The position numbers and the translations under genes are program-made. Shown here piece after piece: positions 1 through 11,600 of a DNA stretch of 64,000 nt. Under the pieces are notes generated by a model, which was not told the DNA's origin, did not search any database, and saw only the letters and a list, made by a program, of their open reading frames with translations. Source of the DNA: Nymphaea colorata (lineage: Eukaryota > Streptophyta > Magnoliopsida > Nymphaeales > Nymphaeaceae); assembly GCF_008831285.2 (NCBI RefSeq), contig NC_045138.2, positions 9,703,205 through 9,767,204 on the forward strand, read 5' to 3'. Positions within the stretch are counted from its first letter, which is position 1; each line of letters opens with the position of its first letter.

Positions 1-148
1 CAGAAACAGCAAGCAGTTATTTGTTCCCTTCTTTGTCTAAAAGTTCCAAGTATACTCTGGTTTGCTAGACTGCGCTTAGTCTACTGTGATTTACTATGCT
101 CAAGTGCATTACTGACAAAGTATCTTAGTAGTCAGTATATATATATGG

Positions 149-151
<3 letters not shown>

Positions 152-199
<48 letters not shown>
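152..199. repeat. (GA)n microsatellite
   Basis: About 24 uninterrupted GA dinucleotides directly follow a short AT run. The rest of 1-255 shows no gene, RNA or element that I can recognise. Confidence 0.95.
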
Positions 200-203
<4 letters not shown>

Positions 204-255
204 CAACTGACTAATGACTACCTTCATGGCTGGATGGTTGTTTTTTTTTTTTTTT

Positions 256-475
256 TAATTTTGTGTTGCTAAAAACCATCATAAATGGTGCATTGGTGAT
301 GACACTTTGTTAAAATTTTTAGCAACGAAATGTACCTTTTGCAATAATTTTTAGCGACACCAAATAAAAAAACAACCACATGGCTGTAAACTGCTGAATG
401 TTGCCATGACACAATAACTAAAAACCGTCACTAAAAGCACCTTGTCAAGAAGCACTGGCTATGGTATTATCATAT
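256..475. other. Possible remnant of a small DNA transposon split by the Gypsy insertion
   Basis: The motif CTAAAAACCATCATAAA near 271 has a loose inverted counterpart, GATGCTTTTTAG, ending at 4453 on the far side of the Gypsy element. Related motifs (GCTAAAAA, TTTTTAGCGAC) recur between them. This fits a MITE with CTAAAAA-type termini that the Gypsy element entered later. I find no convincing target duplication at the outer ends, so the reading is tentative. Confidence 0.3.
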
Positions 476-749
476 TGTTAGCTTCTCGGCAAACAAGAGG
501 AAAACTTGGCTGCTTAAGGGCTCAGTGCCTCTTAGCCAGCCACACTACTCATGCGACCCAGCCGCCAGAACCCAGCTTCCAATTATTACTCTAAAAATAC
601 CCCCTCTTAGGGTTAACCCCCTTCGACTTATATACACCTCGATATGGGTTGGGTTTATTACATGCTGGGTCTATCTTTGACCCGCTACTCCCAACTCTTA
701 TATTTAATAACTCTGTGAGTACTACCGTATACCCAATTGATGCCTCACA
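476..749 (-). repeat. LTR of the Gypsy element (3' LTR in element orientation)
   Basis: The LTR begins TGTTAGC on the plus strand and ends GCCTCACA, giving the usual TG...CA ends in both directions. The polypurine tract abuts its right edge. It is clearly diverged from the partner at 4122-4401, including small indels, so the insertion is not recent. Confidence 0.9.
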
Positions 750-779
750 ATATGCTCCCCCTTAACAGCACCTTGTCCT

Positions 780-1142
780 CAAGGTGCAAACTTTGGGAAA
801 CATCTTTGTATCTCTTCAACTAGCTCCCATGTGGTTGGTAGTTGGTCATGATTGGACCATTCCACCAGCCATTCCGTTTGTAGTCTGGTGCCTACATTGG
901 TCTCCTTACGCCCCAATCACCTGTATGGTGTGATAGACGGGGGGTTCTGTCAGGGTGGGCACAACTGTTTCTTCTTCGCAGGGGGGCGGTGACAACTCTT
1001 GAGCTTGGAGACGTGAAAGACAGGGTGAATTAGGCTTCCCTGAAGTAGAATCCGTACACGAAGGTCCCTATCTTTCTCTCGATCTGCTAGGGGCCGATGA
1101 ATTTTGTTCCTAATTTCTGAGAACTCAATGGGCCTTGATGGA
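780..1142 (-). pseudogene. Gypsy integrase C-terminal / chromodomain-like remnant
   Basis: Read on the minus strand, this stretch gives recognisable Gypsy 3'-end pieces in broken frames. One is a segment ending in GSLIHPVFHVSKLK, typical of the integrase C-terminal region. It is followed by a chromodomain-like piece with WLVEWSNHD and TTWELVEEI. Stops and frame changes interrupt it. It lies next to the polypurine tract, as expected for the 3' end of a chromovirus polyprotein. Confidence 0.7.
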
Positions 1143-1150
1143 CCAGTGAG

Positions 1151-1836
1151 CTATGTCACATAGGTACGGGTACGGGTGCGGGTACGGGTGCCGGTGCGGG
1201 TACGGGTACGGACCATTTTTAAAAAACTTGGGTATGGGGGTACGGCCGTACACACACATGCACATACATATATATGTCAAAAAATTTCAAACAGAATAAC
1301 ATATTCGCATATATATATAAAAAAAGTACAAACAAAATAACATATTCATAAATCATAATCCAAAACTTACCATTTTTTATTCTCATTCTCCTCAGTCGCA
1401 AATTTACTGTTCAACTGAGGCCGAAGAAAATCACGCGTTTAAAGAAGCATAAGCACAAACAAAGGAACAACATAAACTTTTACATAACAAGATAAAGGAG
1501 CTAGCGAAGCAAAAAACAAATCCCAACACTACTAAGCAAGAATGAAGAAAAAAGAGGGAAGTGGGACATTAAAATGAGGGTTTCGAAAATTTTAACGTTA
1601 AAATGGTTTAAAAAGTGAAAATGTAAAAATCATTAACATTAAAATCTGACAAATTTGGGCTCAGTCAACTTTGACCGAGTCTAAAAAAGGTCAAAAATGA
1701 CCTTGGGTGCGTTGACCACACCCGGTACGGTCAATGCAGTACCCTGCCGTACCCAGGGCCGTACCCGTACCCGTACCCGTGTCTTACCCGTACCATACGG
1801 GTACTCCTCCTTAGGAGGAGTACCCGTGTGACAGAG
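1151..1836. mobile_element. hAT-like non-autonomous element, TACGGG family, copy 1
   Basis: This 686-bp element is flanked by a perfect 8-bp duplication, CCAGTGAG, at 1143-1150 and 1837-1844. Its ends are inverted: CTATGTCACATAGG on the left, and CTCTGTCACACGGG read inward from the right. Both ends continue into arrays of GGTACGGGTA-type repeats. The interior is AT-rich and has no credible coding sequence. The 8-bp duplication assigns it to the hAT superfamily. It interrupts the 3' part of the Gypsy element. Confidence 0.85.
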
Positions 1837-1844
1837 CCAGTGAG

Positions 1845-2060
1845 GTTGCCGTTGCAGACAGACCCATTTTCCCTCCTGAACTGTTGGTCTCAATGTCATC
1901 GATTATACTGGATCACCATTCTGTTTCTGGCTGCTACTAAATGCTGCTTGATGTCCTTGAGGATGACATCCCTGCACTTGAACTGGATGTCGACTGCCTC
2001 CTCCCTAGCAAACGTTGGCTGGTAATGCCTAACGCTTGGTGGCTGTTTGCTGTAAACAAC
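1845..2060 (-). pseudogene. Gypsy integrase C-terminal fragment
   Basis: The minus-strand translation includes EVVYSKQPPS, EEAVDIQFKCRDVILKDIK and AARNRMVIQYNR. These match the stretch that follows the catalytic core of plant Gypsy integrases. Stops follow shortly. It lies between two hAT-like insertions and joins logically to the chromodomain remnant at lower coordinates. Confidence 0.7.
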
Positions 2061-2068
2061 CTCAAAAG

Positions 2069-2635
2069 CTATGTAACATGGGTACCTTAATTTTGGTGGA
2101 GTACCCGTACCAGTCGGGTGTGGTTCAGGTACCGGGTATGGTCAATGTACTCAGGACCGTATCTGTCCAAAAGCAGACTCGGTCAATGTTACTTCATTTT
2201 CGTCCAAAACTTAGGTTTTTATTTTTGTTTTCTTGTTTCCTTTCAAAATCTTAGAGCCTCGACAAAATTGTGGGCGACGTCCACCAACTTCCGGCGTCCT
2301 CCAGCAACCTTCAACGACCTTCCTGCATGAACTATTTTTTCTTTTTATTATTGTTCTTACTAGTATTTTTGTTTTCCTACATGAAAATTCAACAAATGTT
2401 TATATTTGACTTTCTAGGGGGCTGCTCGGTAGTCCATATGTTTAAAGTTTTTCATAAGTTTCTTAAAAACACTGCTGCAAGATCCGTTGATATATATTTT
2501 CTATGTTGCTCATTTGTTTATGTTGATATATGTTTTTTATTTTGATATGTATACGGATATGGACGTACCCCCGCACCCAAGTTTTTTTAAAATGGTTCGT
2601 ACCCGCACCGGCACCTGTACCCGTATGTGACATAG
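2069..2635. mobile_element. hAT-like non-autonomous element, TACGGG family, copy 2
   Basis: This 567-bp element starts CTATGTAACATGGGTACC and ends with the inverse of CTATGTCACATACGGGTA. The flanks CTCAAAAG (2061-2068) and CTCAAAAAG (from 2636) form a near-perfect 8-bp duplication. Its subterminal regions carry the same TACGGG-type repeats as copy 1. It lies in the same Gypsy element, exactly where the protease and integrase fragments meet. Confidence 0.75.
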
Positions 2636-2643
2636 CTCAAAAA

Positions 2644-3107
2644 GGTGTCGTTCTTGTGTGGAGCTTGCGAGGTGCTGCTTTTGGCTTGAAACACTCGTTC
2701 TTCCGTGGGCTGAAGTGCATCTTCATTCCCACGAAATCCCAATTGATCTCTCCCAAGCCCCTCAGCCATTGGATCCCAAGGACCAAATCGGCTGCTGCCA
2801 TGGCCAGCATATACAGTTCTATTAGGACTTGTCGGCCTTGTATGTCCAAGACCTCCTGTTCACATTTGCCGCGACATTTGAGGACGCTTCCACCTACTAC
2901 CACGTCAAACGTTGGTTGATTTTCGATCTCACACCTCAAGGATTTCGCTGATTTCTCATAATGAAATTGTGAGTGGAACCTGTGTCCACCATAATACTCA
3001 CTTGTTTCCCTCTCATCCATTCTCAGCTGGGGCACTTCATCTCCTGTTGACGCATGTAGCGAGATCTTTAAAGGTATCTCACTCGCTTCTTTGACCCCAT
3101 GCTTCAT
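2644..3107 (-). pseudogene. Gypsy protease-region remnant
   Basis: A 156-codon frame on the minus strand contains ADLVLGIQWLRGLGEINWDF, a well-known motif downstream of the active site in plant Gypsy proteases. The expected active-site motif region is altered and no intact D-S/T-G is visible. The frame ends at the hAT-like insertion, and the reverse transcriptase that should follow is absent. Confidence 0.75.
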
Positions 3108-3133
3108 CGGCTCCTGTGTTTCGTTGCTGTCAT

Positions 3134-4074
3134 CTAGACTTTCTTCCTCTTCCTACACCAAATACATGTGGAGTTTGAAATGCGCGTGACCAGGAGACCA
3201 GGGTTGGTCGCAATGGAAGCACACACCTCTTCCTCTCCTGTTGCTTGCCGGTTTTGGGTAGGCATCCTCTGCCGATATCGCCATTCCTTGGTTATGGGTG
3301 TCTCTGCTCCACCCTTTGCCTGAAATGCCCTAACGTTTGCTCTTCTCTTCTCCTCCACCACCCTCGCAAGCTCGAAGCACTTTGTCAGGCTGCATGGTTT
3401 GCTGCCTGAACTTCAATCCGTATCTCCTCCCTGAGCCCTTCGATAGGGCTGAGATGGGCCAACCCCTTACCATATTGCTGAGTTTCTCAAACCTCTTGTG
3501 GTAGTCGACAACTGATCCCTTCTGTCTGATCTTGGAGAGTTCAACATTATAGTCAAGATAGGAGGAAGGGTCAACCGTGCTTTCATGGCCTCCACTAATC
3601 CTTCCCAGTTGGGCTTCCCTTGCTGCGACGGTAACCAACGGTACCATCGAATCGCTAGTCTCTCGAAATGTACTGTTGCGTGACTCACCTTATGAGGTTC
3701 AGCAGTTCTTTGACATTCGAAGAACTGTTCTGATTTGAAGATCCAGCTTGAGGGGTCTTCTCTTACAAATTTGGTGTCACCATTCCCTTCCGCTGGTGGA
3801 CACCAATGGATTGGTTGTCCCCATTCCCCGGAGGGTTGGAGGGCTGTCTGCCGTTTCTTGCTCCTGTCTCAGTTCTCCTTGTGCTAGGGGAGATAGAGAA
3901 CCTACCTTGCTGGAGGATCTCCTTCATCTTGGTCGCCAGTGATGGCTGGTCTGCCATGAAGGCCTGCATCCTTTCATCTGCCTCTTGATTCTGTCGTTCG
4001 ACCGTCTGCAATCGGCGGTTCATGGCATCGACTGCTTCTTCCTTTCGTGTGCGATGAGCTTCTACCGCAGCCAT
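3134..4074 (-). pseudogene. Gypsy gag remnant
   Basis: The ATG at 4074 lies just inside the primer site and starts a charged, helix-rich segment of about 100 residues (VDAMNRRLQTVERQNQEADE). A second frame carries gag capsid-like sequence (AIRWYRWLPSQQGKPNWEGL, then VDYHKRFEKLSNMV). Further on there is a damaged zinc knuckle reading CFHCDQPWSPGH without its final cysteine in place. At least two frame changes and several stops break it. Confidence 0.75.
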
Positions 4075-4121
4075 GACCTGACGCGACGTTACCCTGTCAC
4101 CAATTTGGCTCTGATACTGTT

Positions 4122-4401
4122 TGTTAGCTTCTCAGCTAACAAGAGGAAAACTTAGCTGCTTAAGGGCTCAGCGCCTCTTAGCCAGCCACACTACTCAGGC
4201 GACCCAGCTGCCAGAAGCCCAACTTCGAGTGATTACTCTAAAAAATACCCCCCTCTTAGGGTTAACCCCCTTTGACTTATATACACCTCGATATGGGTGG
4301 GGTTTATTACATACTGGGTCTATGTCTAACCCAACCCTTAAGTCTTAACCCCTATTTAATAACTCTGTGACTACTAGTGTATACCAGATTGACGCCTCAC
4401 A
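4122..4401 (-). repeat. LTR of the Gypsy element (5' LTR in element orientation)
   Basis: This repeat starts TGTTAGC and ends GACGCCTCACA, and is followed by the target duplication CATAT. The primer-binding site (GTATCAGAGCC on the minus strand, 4107-4117) lies three to four bases inside it. Confidence 0.9.
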
Positions 4402-4453
4402 CATATAGCCATGGTTTATGATGCTTTTAGTGATGTTTTATGATGCTTTTTAG

Positions 4454-4498
4454 GCACCAACCTTGAATATGTATCCATCCAGCAACTGGCACATTTTG
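4454..4498 (+). other. Candidate upstream exon of the MORC-like gene, frame does not join
   Basis: A 45-bp stretch lies between a TTTTTAG acceptor-like site and a good donor (TTTTG|GTAAGC). One frame reads TNLEYVSIQQLAHFG. Spliced to 4663 it continues GEGLGP and then hits TAA, one frame away from the well-supported exon frame. It may be an exon damaged by a one-base indel, an exon spliced to another acceptor, or not an exon at all. Confidence 0.3.
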
Positions 4499-4681
4499 GT
4501 AAGCTTGTCGTGCATGCGTTATAGAACTTCTGGTTGCTTCTACCTGACATCATTAAATAACACATGAAACTAGCTTCTCTTTCTTTTCCTATTTAAAAAG
4601 TTTGTGTTCAAGTTGGTTCTTCCATTTGAAATGATTTGAACATCAATTTTACGCTTATGCAGGAGAAGGTCTTGGACCATA

Positions 4682-4810
4682 ATGAGCATGCCTTCTATTA
4701 ACAAGTTAACACTACCATCTGACAAATTTGTTATGACGTCAGACTTTGAAAATGGACACCAAGCGATAGAGTGGACCAAATTTCTTCATTTTCTTTTTGA
4801 GTACAAGAAG
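4682..4810 (+). CDS. MORC-like gene, exon 1 (first recognised)
   Basis: The frame opens at ATG 4682, with another ATG at 4688, and runs to a GAAG|GTACCT donor. It encodes residues 1-43, ending HFLFEYKK. An acceptor at 4661-4662 and six open codons before the ATG leave room for this being an internal exon. Together with exon 2 it reads like the end of a SPOC-like domain (VAVVEPAAYDFYILPP), but that match is weak. Confidence 0.6.
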
Positions 4811-7800
4811 GTACCTGTACCTACTCAGTTTCAGTTTACTGGTCTTGATAGTTAAATGGAAAGCTTGTATTCATGCTGCAATTTTTTGTTTGGTGCCTGT
4901 TTCACCAAGTAAACTAGAGATATAAGTTAACCCCTAATGTGTTATTTAATGTCATCAACTGATTTCTCTTTAATTGTAAAGGTTGCTGTTGTGGAGCCAG
5001 CTGCTTATGATTTCTACATCCTCCCTCCTCATGTTCCAGAAACAGATAAGGTTGAGGTTGCATATAGGAAGAGGAATTCTGCTTTTCAATTGGAACGTAA
5101 AACTTGTGGTACTTTAACAATGCCCTTGCTCAACTTTGAAGTGGAATCCTTATTCAGCTTTTTGATAAATTGCATTTAGCGACATCTTATATAAGAAACA
5201 TTATCTATTTCTTGGCCTGTATTTCCAACAGTGGGATTGTTTGCATGATTTTTATTAGTAACTACTTTGTGTTTGGGCACTTGTTATATATAGGTAATCA
5301 CTTGGAACGTTGTAAACTTGAAGAGGTGCCTGCTTCTAGAAATCTCCATTCACACACCAATAGTAAGTTTATATTGCCCATGAAGGGGCATGATGTGGAC
5401 AACAGCCTAAACATAACAGCAAGGTTGGTTCAAACTTGTGATGTTTCCGACACATCTCTTAGAGATAGCCTTCTACATGGTTCTCATTGCATTGAGGATG
5501 ATCCTGAGGTTCTGAGTTCAGCTGCTGAAGAGAAGAATATTTTGTGCCCAAGTCCTGTATGTTGTTTGGAGGAAATAGCTGAAAGTTCTCATAGGGTTGT
5601 CAAAGAAACACAGATATCTCCTACAAGAGAGTCTTCTGACAAACATCATCATCAATCTTCTGCAGTGGAACCAACGCTAAGAGATTGGAAATCTCACTTT
5701 GTAGCAGAGGATCCAGATCAAATCAAGGCTTCTGAATACAAAAAGAACAGCTACATGCAGTTTGCGGTTGATGGTAATCTTACGGAATCAAATGCTTTCC
5801 TGAAGCAATCACGGCCTTTGCCTGTGCTACATATGAGAAATTATGGTTCTCATAGCACGTCTCAGACAGATTTTTCAAGTCCCACAGTGGAATATACAGA
5901 GAGGAATCAAGGATTTAATCCAATAACAAGGCAGCCCAATAGTTTGTCTCAGTCGTACGTCCGTACCCACCCTAGCTACTTTAAAACACTTGGCCAGATC
6001 CACTCAGGGTGGATTTTTGGTGCCATTGCTGAGCTTGTTGACAATGCCAGGGATGCTAATGCAAAAAGGTCCATCATTGGCTTGGTGTTTTAGATGCTTT
6101 ATGATGCTGCAATTTGAGGTTATGATGTTCTTGTTTATCCTGATGTGGAAAAATTCTGTTCTGTATATTTTCAGTTGCCACTCTGTCCAAGCTTACTTAA
6201 ACAAGATATTAAAGCAATTTTGCCTTTCCTGGCCAGATTGGAAATTTTCATTGAATCCATGTATTCAAAGAGGGAAGGCAAGCATATTCCTGTCCTGTCA
6301 TTTGTTGATAATGGTTGTGGCATGTCACACAAAGAGATTGTGCGAATGGTCTCTTTTGGCCACGAACCTCAGAAGAATGATGCAAATCACATCGGAAGAT
6401 ATGGTGTAGGGTTTAAGGTACGTTAACTTTCTTAAATGTTTAACATTTAACTGATGCATTTTCAAGGCATTTATCAGCAAAATTTTTTTCCTAGAGCTTG
6501 AGTTGGTGATGTGCTGGTCAGTGTTGGGCCTGACCCTCCTGGTCTAGTTGAGGCCTATCTAAACTTGCAAAGCTAAGTCACATGCATACTCCCCTTCTTC
6601 ATAATGTATCCATGTCATTACTGTAATTTTCGGACATGACTTATAGGCAGTGTTTGATAGCTTCTGGTTTCAAATCCAACCTCAGATATGGTATGAGATC
6701 CAAGGTCCTATCTGATTTCTGAAGCCCATGGATGTCTGGCCTGAAATCCTTGGATCTCAGGTCAAGGGGTTTGTGTGGATTTCTTGTATGGAACTCATAT
6801 CCACATGAAAAGCTGTGGCCAGAGTTCTGTCACCACCTTTTCGATGAATTTTGCCGTGACAAAACTAAAGAACAAGAAGACTTAGTCGGAGAAAAGGGGA
6901 GCTTCAATGCCATTATTCTGGTGGAAAAGAGGCAGCGCCTGCTTTTCTTGGAAGGAGAAGAGGGCTTCAAAGCCCTCATTTCAGTCAGAAAAGAGGGCTT
7001 TGAAGGGAGGGAGTGAAAAAAGCTCTTTGGCACAATGAGAGAGAGAGGAAAAGAGATCCTTGGGCATGGTTGCCAAGAAAGGTATGAGCCTATGAGGTCC
7101 ATCAAACAGAGCCGACAAGGTATTTGATGGTTTGGATATGGGTAGGAACCAATTTCAACCCATTCTGTTTGAAGGGGTTCATAGCCTAACTTGTTTTGGT
7201 CCGGATTATGTAGTTGTACACAGTGGGTTGTGTATGAATTATGAATTTAATTTTCTTTAATTTTTACAGATCATCATTACGTATGTATGATCCAAGTTCA
7301 AACTAGACTTTGACGCCTACGTCAGATGAATCAAACAAGCAATTTTACAATGATGCTTTGCTTTTGTTATTACAATACTATGCATGCACAAGAACATAAC
7401 CAGTCAATTAAACATAGATTACATATGCAAGCTTGAAAAGCAAGTGCAGAATTCATTTTTCTTTTCTAGTAGGATTTTATGAAGCTTTAAATATCACTGG
7501 CCTGGCTTTTTTGTCGGCTTATAAATTGAATTTACATGTTGAAAAAAAAAAACATGATCATTTTCCTTATAGCGTTAGGCATTCTGGGGCCATTTGATAG
7601 CCAAGTGAAATTTTCAGAGATACATTGTTTTGCATTAAATTTGTCACTCATCGAGGTTGCCATCAAGGTTAAATTTCTCATTTTTATTGGGTATTTGTAT
7701 GGTTCTTCCATATCTTCAGTGGGAGCTGTGAGCTCCAACTATTTGTCTTTAAATATTAAACACCAGTTTAAACATTTCAGGCTATCCAATCCCCTCTCTG

Positions 7801-8639
7801 AATCCAATTGTGCAGTTATATTTATATCCCAAAAGAAAAAGTGTTGGATGGTTCAGTAAATGGACATCTTTGAGGGCAGTGTGTGTGTATGTGTGTGTAT
7901 ATATATATTATATATATATGTTTATATATATCTTTGTCACAAATATTGGTGAGGTTTTCCTTGGGAATTAATGAAGAAGTTTATTTCTCTTGGAAATCTA
8001 AGGAGTTCAAGAAATTTATAAAAAATGAAAAGTTAGGATTTCTGCTAATTTTTTTTACAAAATATTAACATAATTCAAAATAGCTAATAATGTTAATGAA
8101 ATCTCAAAGAAATAAAATATATAAAAGTATCTTTTAAAAAAGGGGATACACATGAAAAAATGTGATAAACTCATTTTGGTGTGTTTTGGAAATATCACAA
8201 TGATCAAGTAAGGAGTTCAAGAAATTTATAAAAAATGAAAAGTTAGGATTTCTGCTAATTTTCTGTACAAAATATTAACATAATTCAAAATAGCTAATAA
8301 TGTTAATGAAATCTCAAAGAAATAAATATATAAAAGTATCTTTTAAAAAAGGGGATGCACATGAAAAAATGTGATAAACTCATTTTGGTGTGTTTTGGAA
8401 ATATCACGATTATCAAGTACGTTTATTTGCTTTACTATGACATTATATATTCATTTAACTTTACTATTACTATTACTTTTAGTATATAAATTTATGATTA
8501 TGTTTGATGCTGATCAACAAAGAAATGAATTGGTTCTTCGTTTTTCTAGGTTTCCTTTGCCTTCCTTTTCTTTTGTTTACGAAAAAAGTTCTGATTGTGT
8601 GTGTGTGTATATATATATATCTATATATCTATCTATCTA

Positions 8640-8687
<48 letters not shown>

Positions 8688-11600
8688 CGTAACCATAGAT
8701 ATCACAATATTTTTGAAAATATCACAATATGAAAGAAAAGTGAAAATAAGGAAAAATGCACAATATTTTTAAAAAATATTAAAAATCAATTTATAACATT
8801 TTTGTCATGATTTTATCATTTTTTTTTTGTTTTTTTCTCAACTTTTGTTTCTTTTTTACGTATTTAACGCATTGCCATAGATCTAGATTTTCGAAAATCT
8901 CATGATATGAGAAAAACAAGTAAAATGAAAATATCAGGAAAATTTTGGGAGATTTTGAAACTCTCATGAATATCTCGTGAATTTCTTGCAAAATTTTGAC
9001 GATTTTGTTGTTTTTTATTTTTTAATAATTTTTAAGGTTTTTTATTGTTTCAAATGAATTAAATCTGCCGAGATTTTTCCTGAAATTTTCTTGAAGAAAA
9101 CTTTGCCAAAAACACCTGAGAAAAACCTTGCCAATATTTTCCGAATATTTTTGACAATGATTTAACTTGATCTCTTAGATGTTGTATATTAATATTGCTT
9201 ATTACTTTACCTTACCATTTTATAATTTTAAATTTTTAACTAGACATTTTTTATGTCTTATTAGTTTTTCATTTATTTTATGTTTTTTTTGTTTTTCATA
9301 TGATTTTTGAGATTTTCTTGACAAAACAATTTTGTCATAAATACCCGAGAGTATCAGATTTTTCCCTTTTTCTTTGGAGAGATTTTTTTTTGAATATTAA
9401 GTCTTTTGGATTATGATGATTTTTTAAAGAAACTTAGGAAAAACATATAATGTTCACATTTTTTTATGTTAAAATTTTCTGTGCTTGAGAGATTTTCTCA
9501 AGGAAAACAAACTTTTCGTTTATTATTGAAGAAAAGAATCACCATTCAAAGCCCTAAAACTGTATTTTGATTACGTTGTATTTGTGTGCACACATATTTT
9601 GAAAAATAGTGATTCTGTTTATCCTTAGTCACCCAATTCGCTCACAATGACCGCCTGATCCATTGTGATTGACAATTAAGAGGCAAACAAGGAGAAAAAG
9701 GGAATGAACATTTTCATCATCTAATAATAGTTCATGCTTTTTTTTCCTTGTTTTTTTCTCAATCGTCCATCACAACAGTCCAAATGACCCTCGTGAATGA
9801 GCTGGCTAGCTTTGGATAGCTACAAATCACCATTCTCTGACTCTATATATGTTGTATATGTGAGAGATCTTGGAAACCTGACCTCTCTCTTTGTTTTTTC
9901 TTTTAAGAGCACCTGATGTTGCCTAGGCCCATGCACTACTCTCTGCTTATGCGGTGCAGACAACTGTTAAGTATGTATACTGGGAATAGTGCAAATAAAT
10001 TCTCATATTTATCAATTCTGGGCTTTGTCTTACAATCAAACTTTTTGAAATTGCTCCCCAGTCTCACCAGGTTTTCACTTCCTCCCATGTCTCTGTGTGC
10101 ACTCATCCATGTTACTCAGATATTAAGAGATGCTGAATAGAACTTCCCTCCTGTGTACTTGTATAGTATCTTCATGCTTTAGATCCTTATGCAAGTTTTT
10201 TTGTTTTTTGTTTGTTTTTTTTATTTTTTGCTGTCTCTACAGGAAATTTGCTGAGTCATATGACTTACCATGTGAAGTCTTTCACTTTGTTCTTAATTTG
10301 TAATGTTCTGTCAACAGACTGGAGCAATGAGACTAGGAAGAAATGCCCTTGTCATTAGCCAAGCATCAAACTCAAGATCACTAGCCTTGCTCTCACAAGC
10401 TTTCAATGAAGATAAAAATGTATGCATTCATGGCCTTTCTAAATTTTGAGTTCGTTTGTTTTCAAGATTTGGTGACACAAAGGTTTGCTACTACAGGATT
10501 TTGAGATTCCTATTGTCAGTTATGCAAGGCAAGGTAACTTCATGGACATAGATACCAACATCCAGACAGAAGCAGAAGCCACTGCTCATTTAAAGTCTAT
10601 TAAGGAGTTTTCACCATTCAATGAGTATTTTATTGGGGAGAAGTCTGCACTTTTTGGGAAGAATGGGACTGGAACACAAATATACATATGGGACCTCGAT
10701 AAATGGGGGTCAGACTATAGTTTAGAGTGGACCTGTGATGACATAATGATTAGGTCTAAGCGCGTCAGAACACGAGCTGGGCAAATAAGCAATGAGGTTA
10801 GTTCTAATATTTTGTATGTTGTTGCAAATTGGGTATCTACTGCTTCATTGTTGCATTGACATTTATCATGTGGGCATGTGTTTTATTCATTTCATATGGT
10901 GGATGTTTTCCCCAGCTTTTTTTTGTCTATAAAGTCAGAAGCTATTGTTTTCATTGTATAATCTGACCAAAAGTGATCAAAGCGCGTGATGCTAACCAGC
11001 GTCATAGCAAGATTCAGTTTCATACCTAGAAAGTCTGGTAATAAATCAAGACATAAATTAATATAAGAATCAAGCATATATGGCCATCTCTCAAAATCTT
11101 TCTTATAAGGCTATTGCTAAGTAACTACCCATATTTGATGTTTTATAATTTGCTCTCCCTTAAGGAATGGTATCCTCGTAGCGTTACATCTGAGTTTTAA
11201 ACATTACCCTTAACGCCTATAATGACCTGGTCCAAAGTTTATGTGAATCCCAATTTGACAGATCCCAATGCCTTTTAGACCTAGATCCGATTTAACATTC
11301 AAAAGGACGTAACTTTCAAAAGGTAGTACTATGTAATGACCTCCCTCACCTAATGTTGCATTTTCTAGCCTACTGGCTAGGGGTTAGCTTGCCTGGCGAA
11401 CACAAGTCAGTTGGACTGGTTGGCTGTCAGTGGAATTGTGATAAAGTGGGAGAGGGGTGGCGTAGCGTGGAGCCGGTCTCGAAGAGGACGGCGAGAGAAA
11501 GAGAGGAGAGGGGGAGGCACCAAAAACTTATTTTTTTTGTTTTTTTTTTGCATAATGAGAAATGACAAGGTTCAACCCCTTTTATAGAGAGGGACGCACA

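Larger units (their letters stand above)
476..4401 (-). mobile_element. Internally deleted Gypsy (chromovirus-like) LTR retrotransposon
   Basis: Two similar direct repeats of 274 and 280 bp bound this element. The 5-bp duplication CATAT lies at 471-475 and 4402-4406. In the minus orientation the order is LTR, a primer site matching GTATCAGAGCC (initiator tRNA-Met type), gag, a zinc-knuckle remnant, a protease remnant, then integrase C-terminus and chromodomain-like remnants, a polypurine tract (AAGGGGGAGCATAT) and the second LTR. Reverse transcriptase, RNase H and most of integrase are missing between the protease and integrase pieces. All reading frames are broken. Two hAT-like elements have inserted into it, so it is the older layer. 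It cannot encode its own movement. Confidence 0.9.

Noticed and set aside
6650-7130. A MITE in intron 4 bounded by GTTTGATAG and CATCAAACAGAGCC
   Set aside because: The ends are only loosely inverted and no target duplication flanks them.
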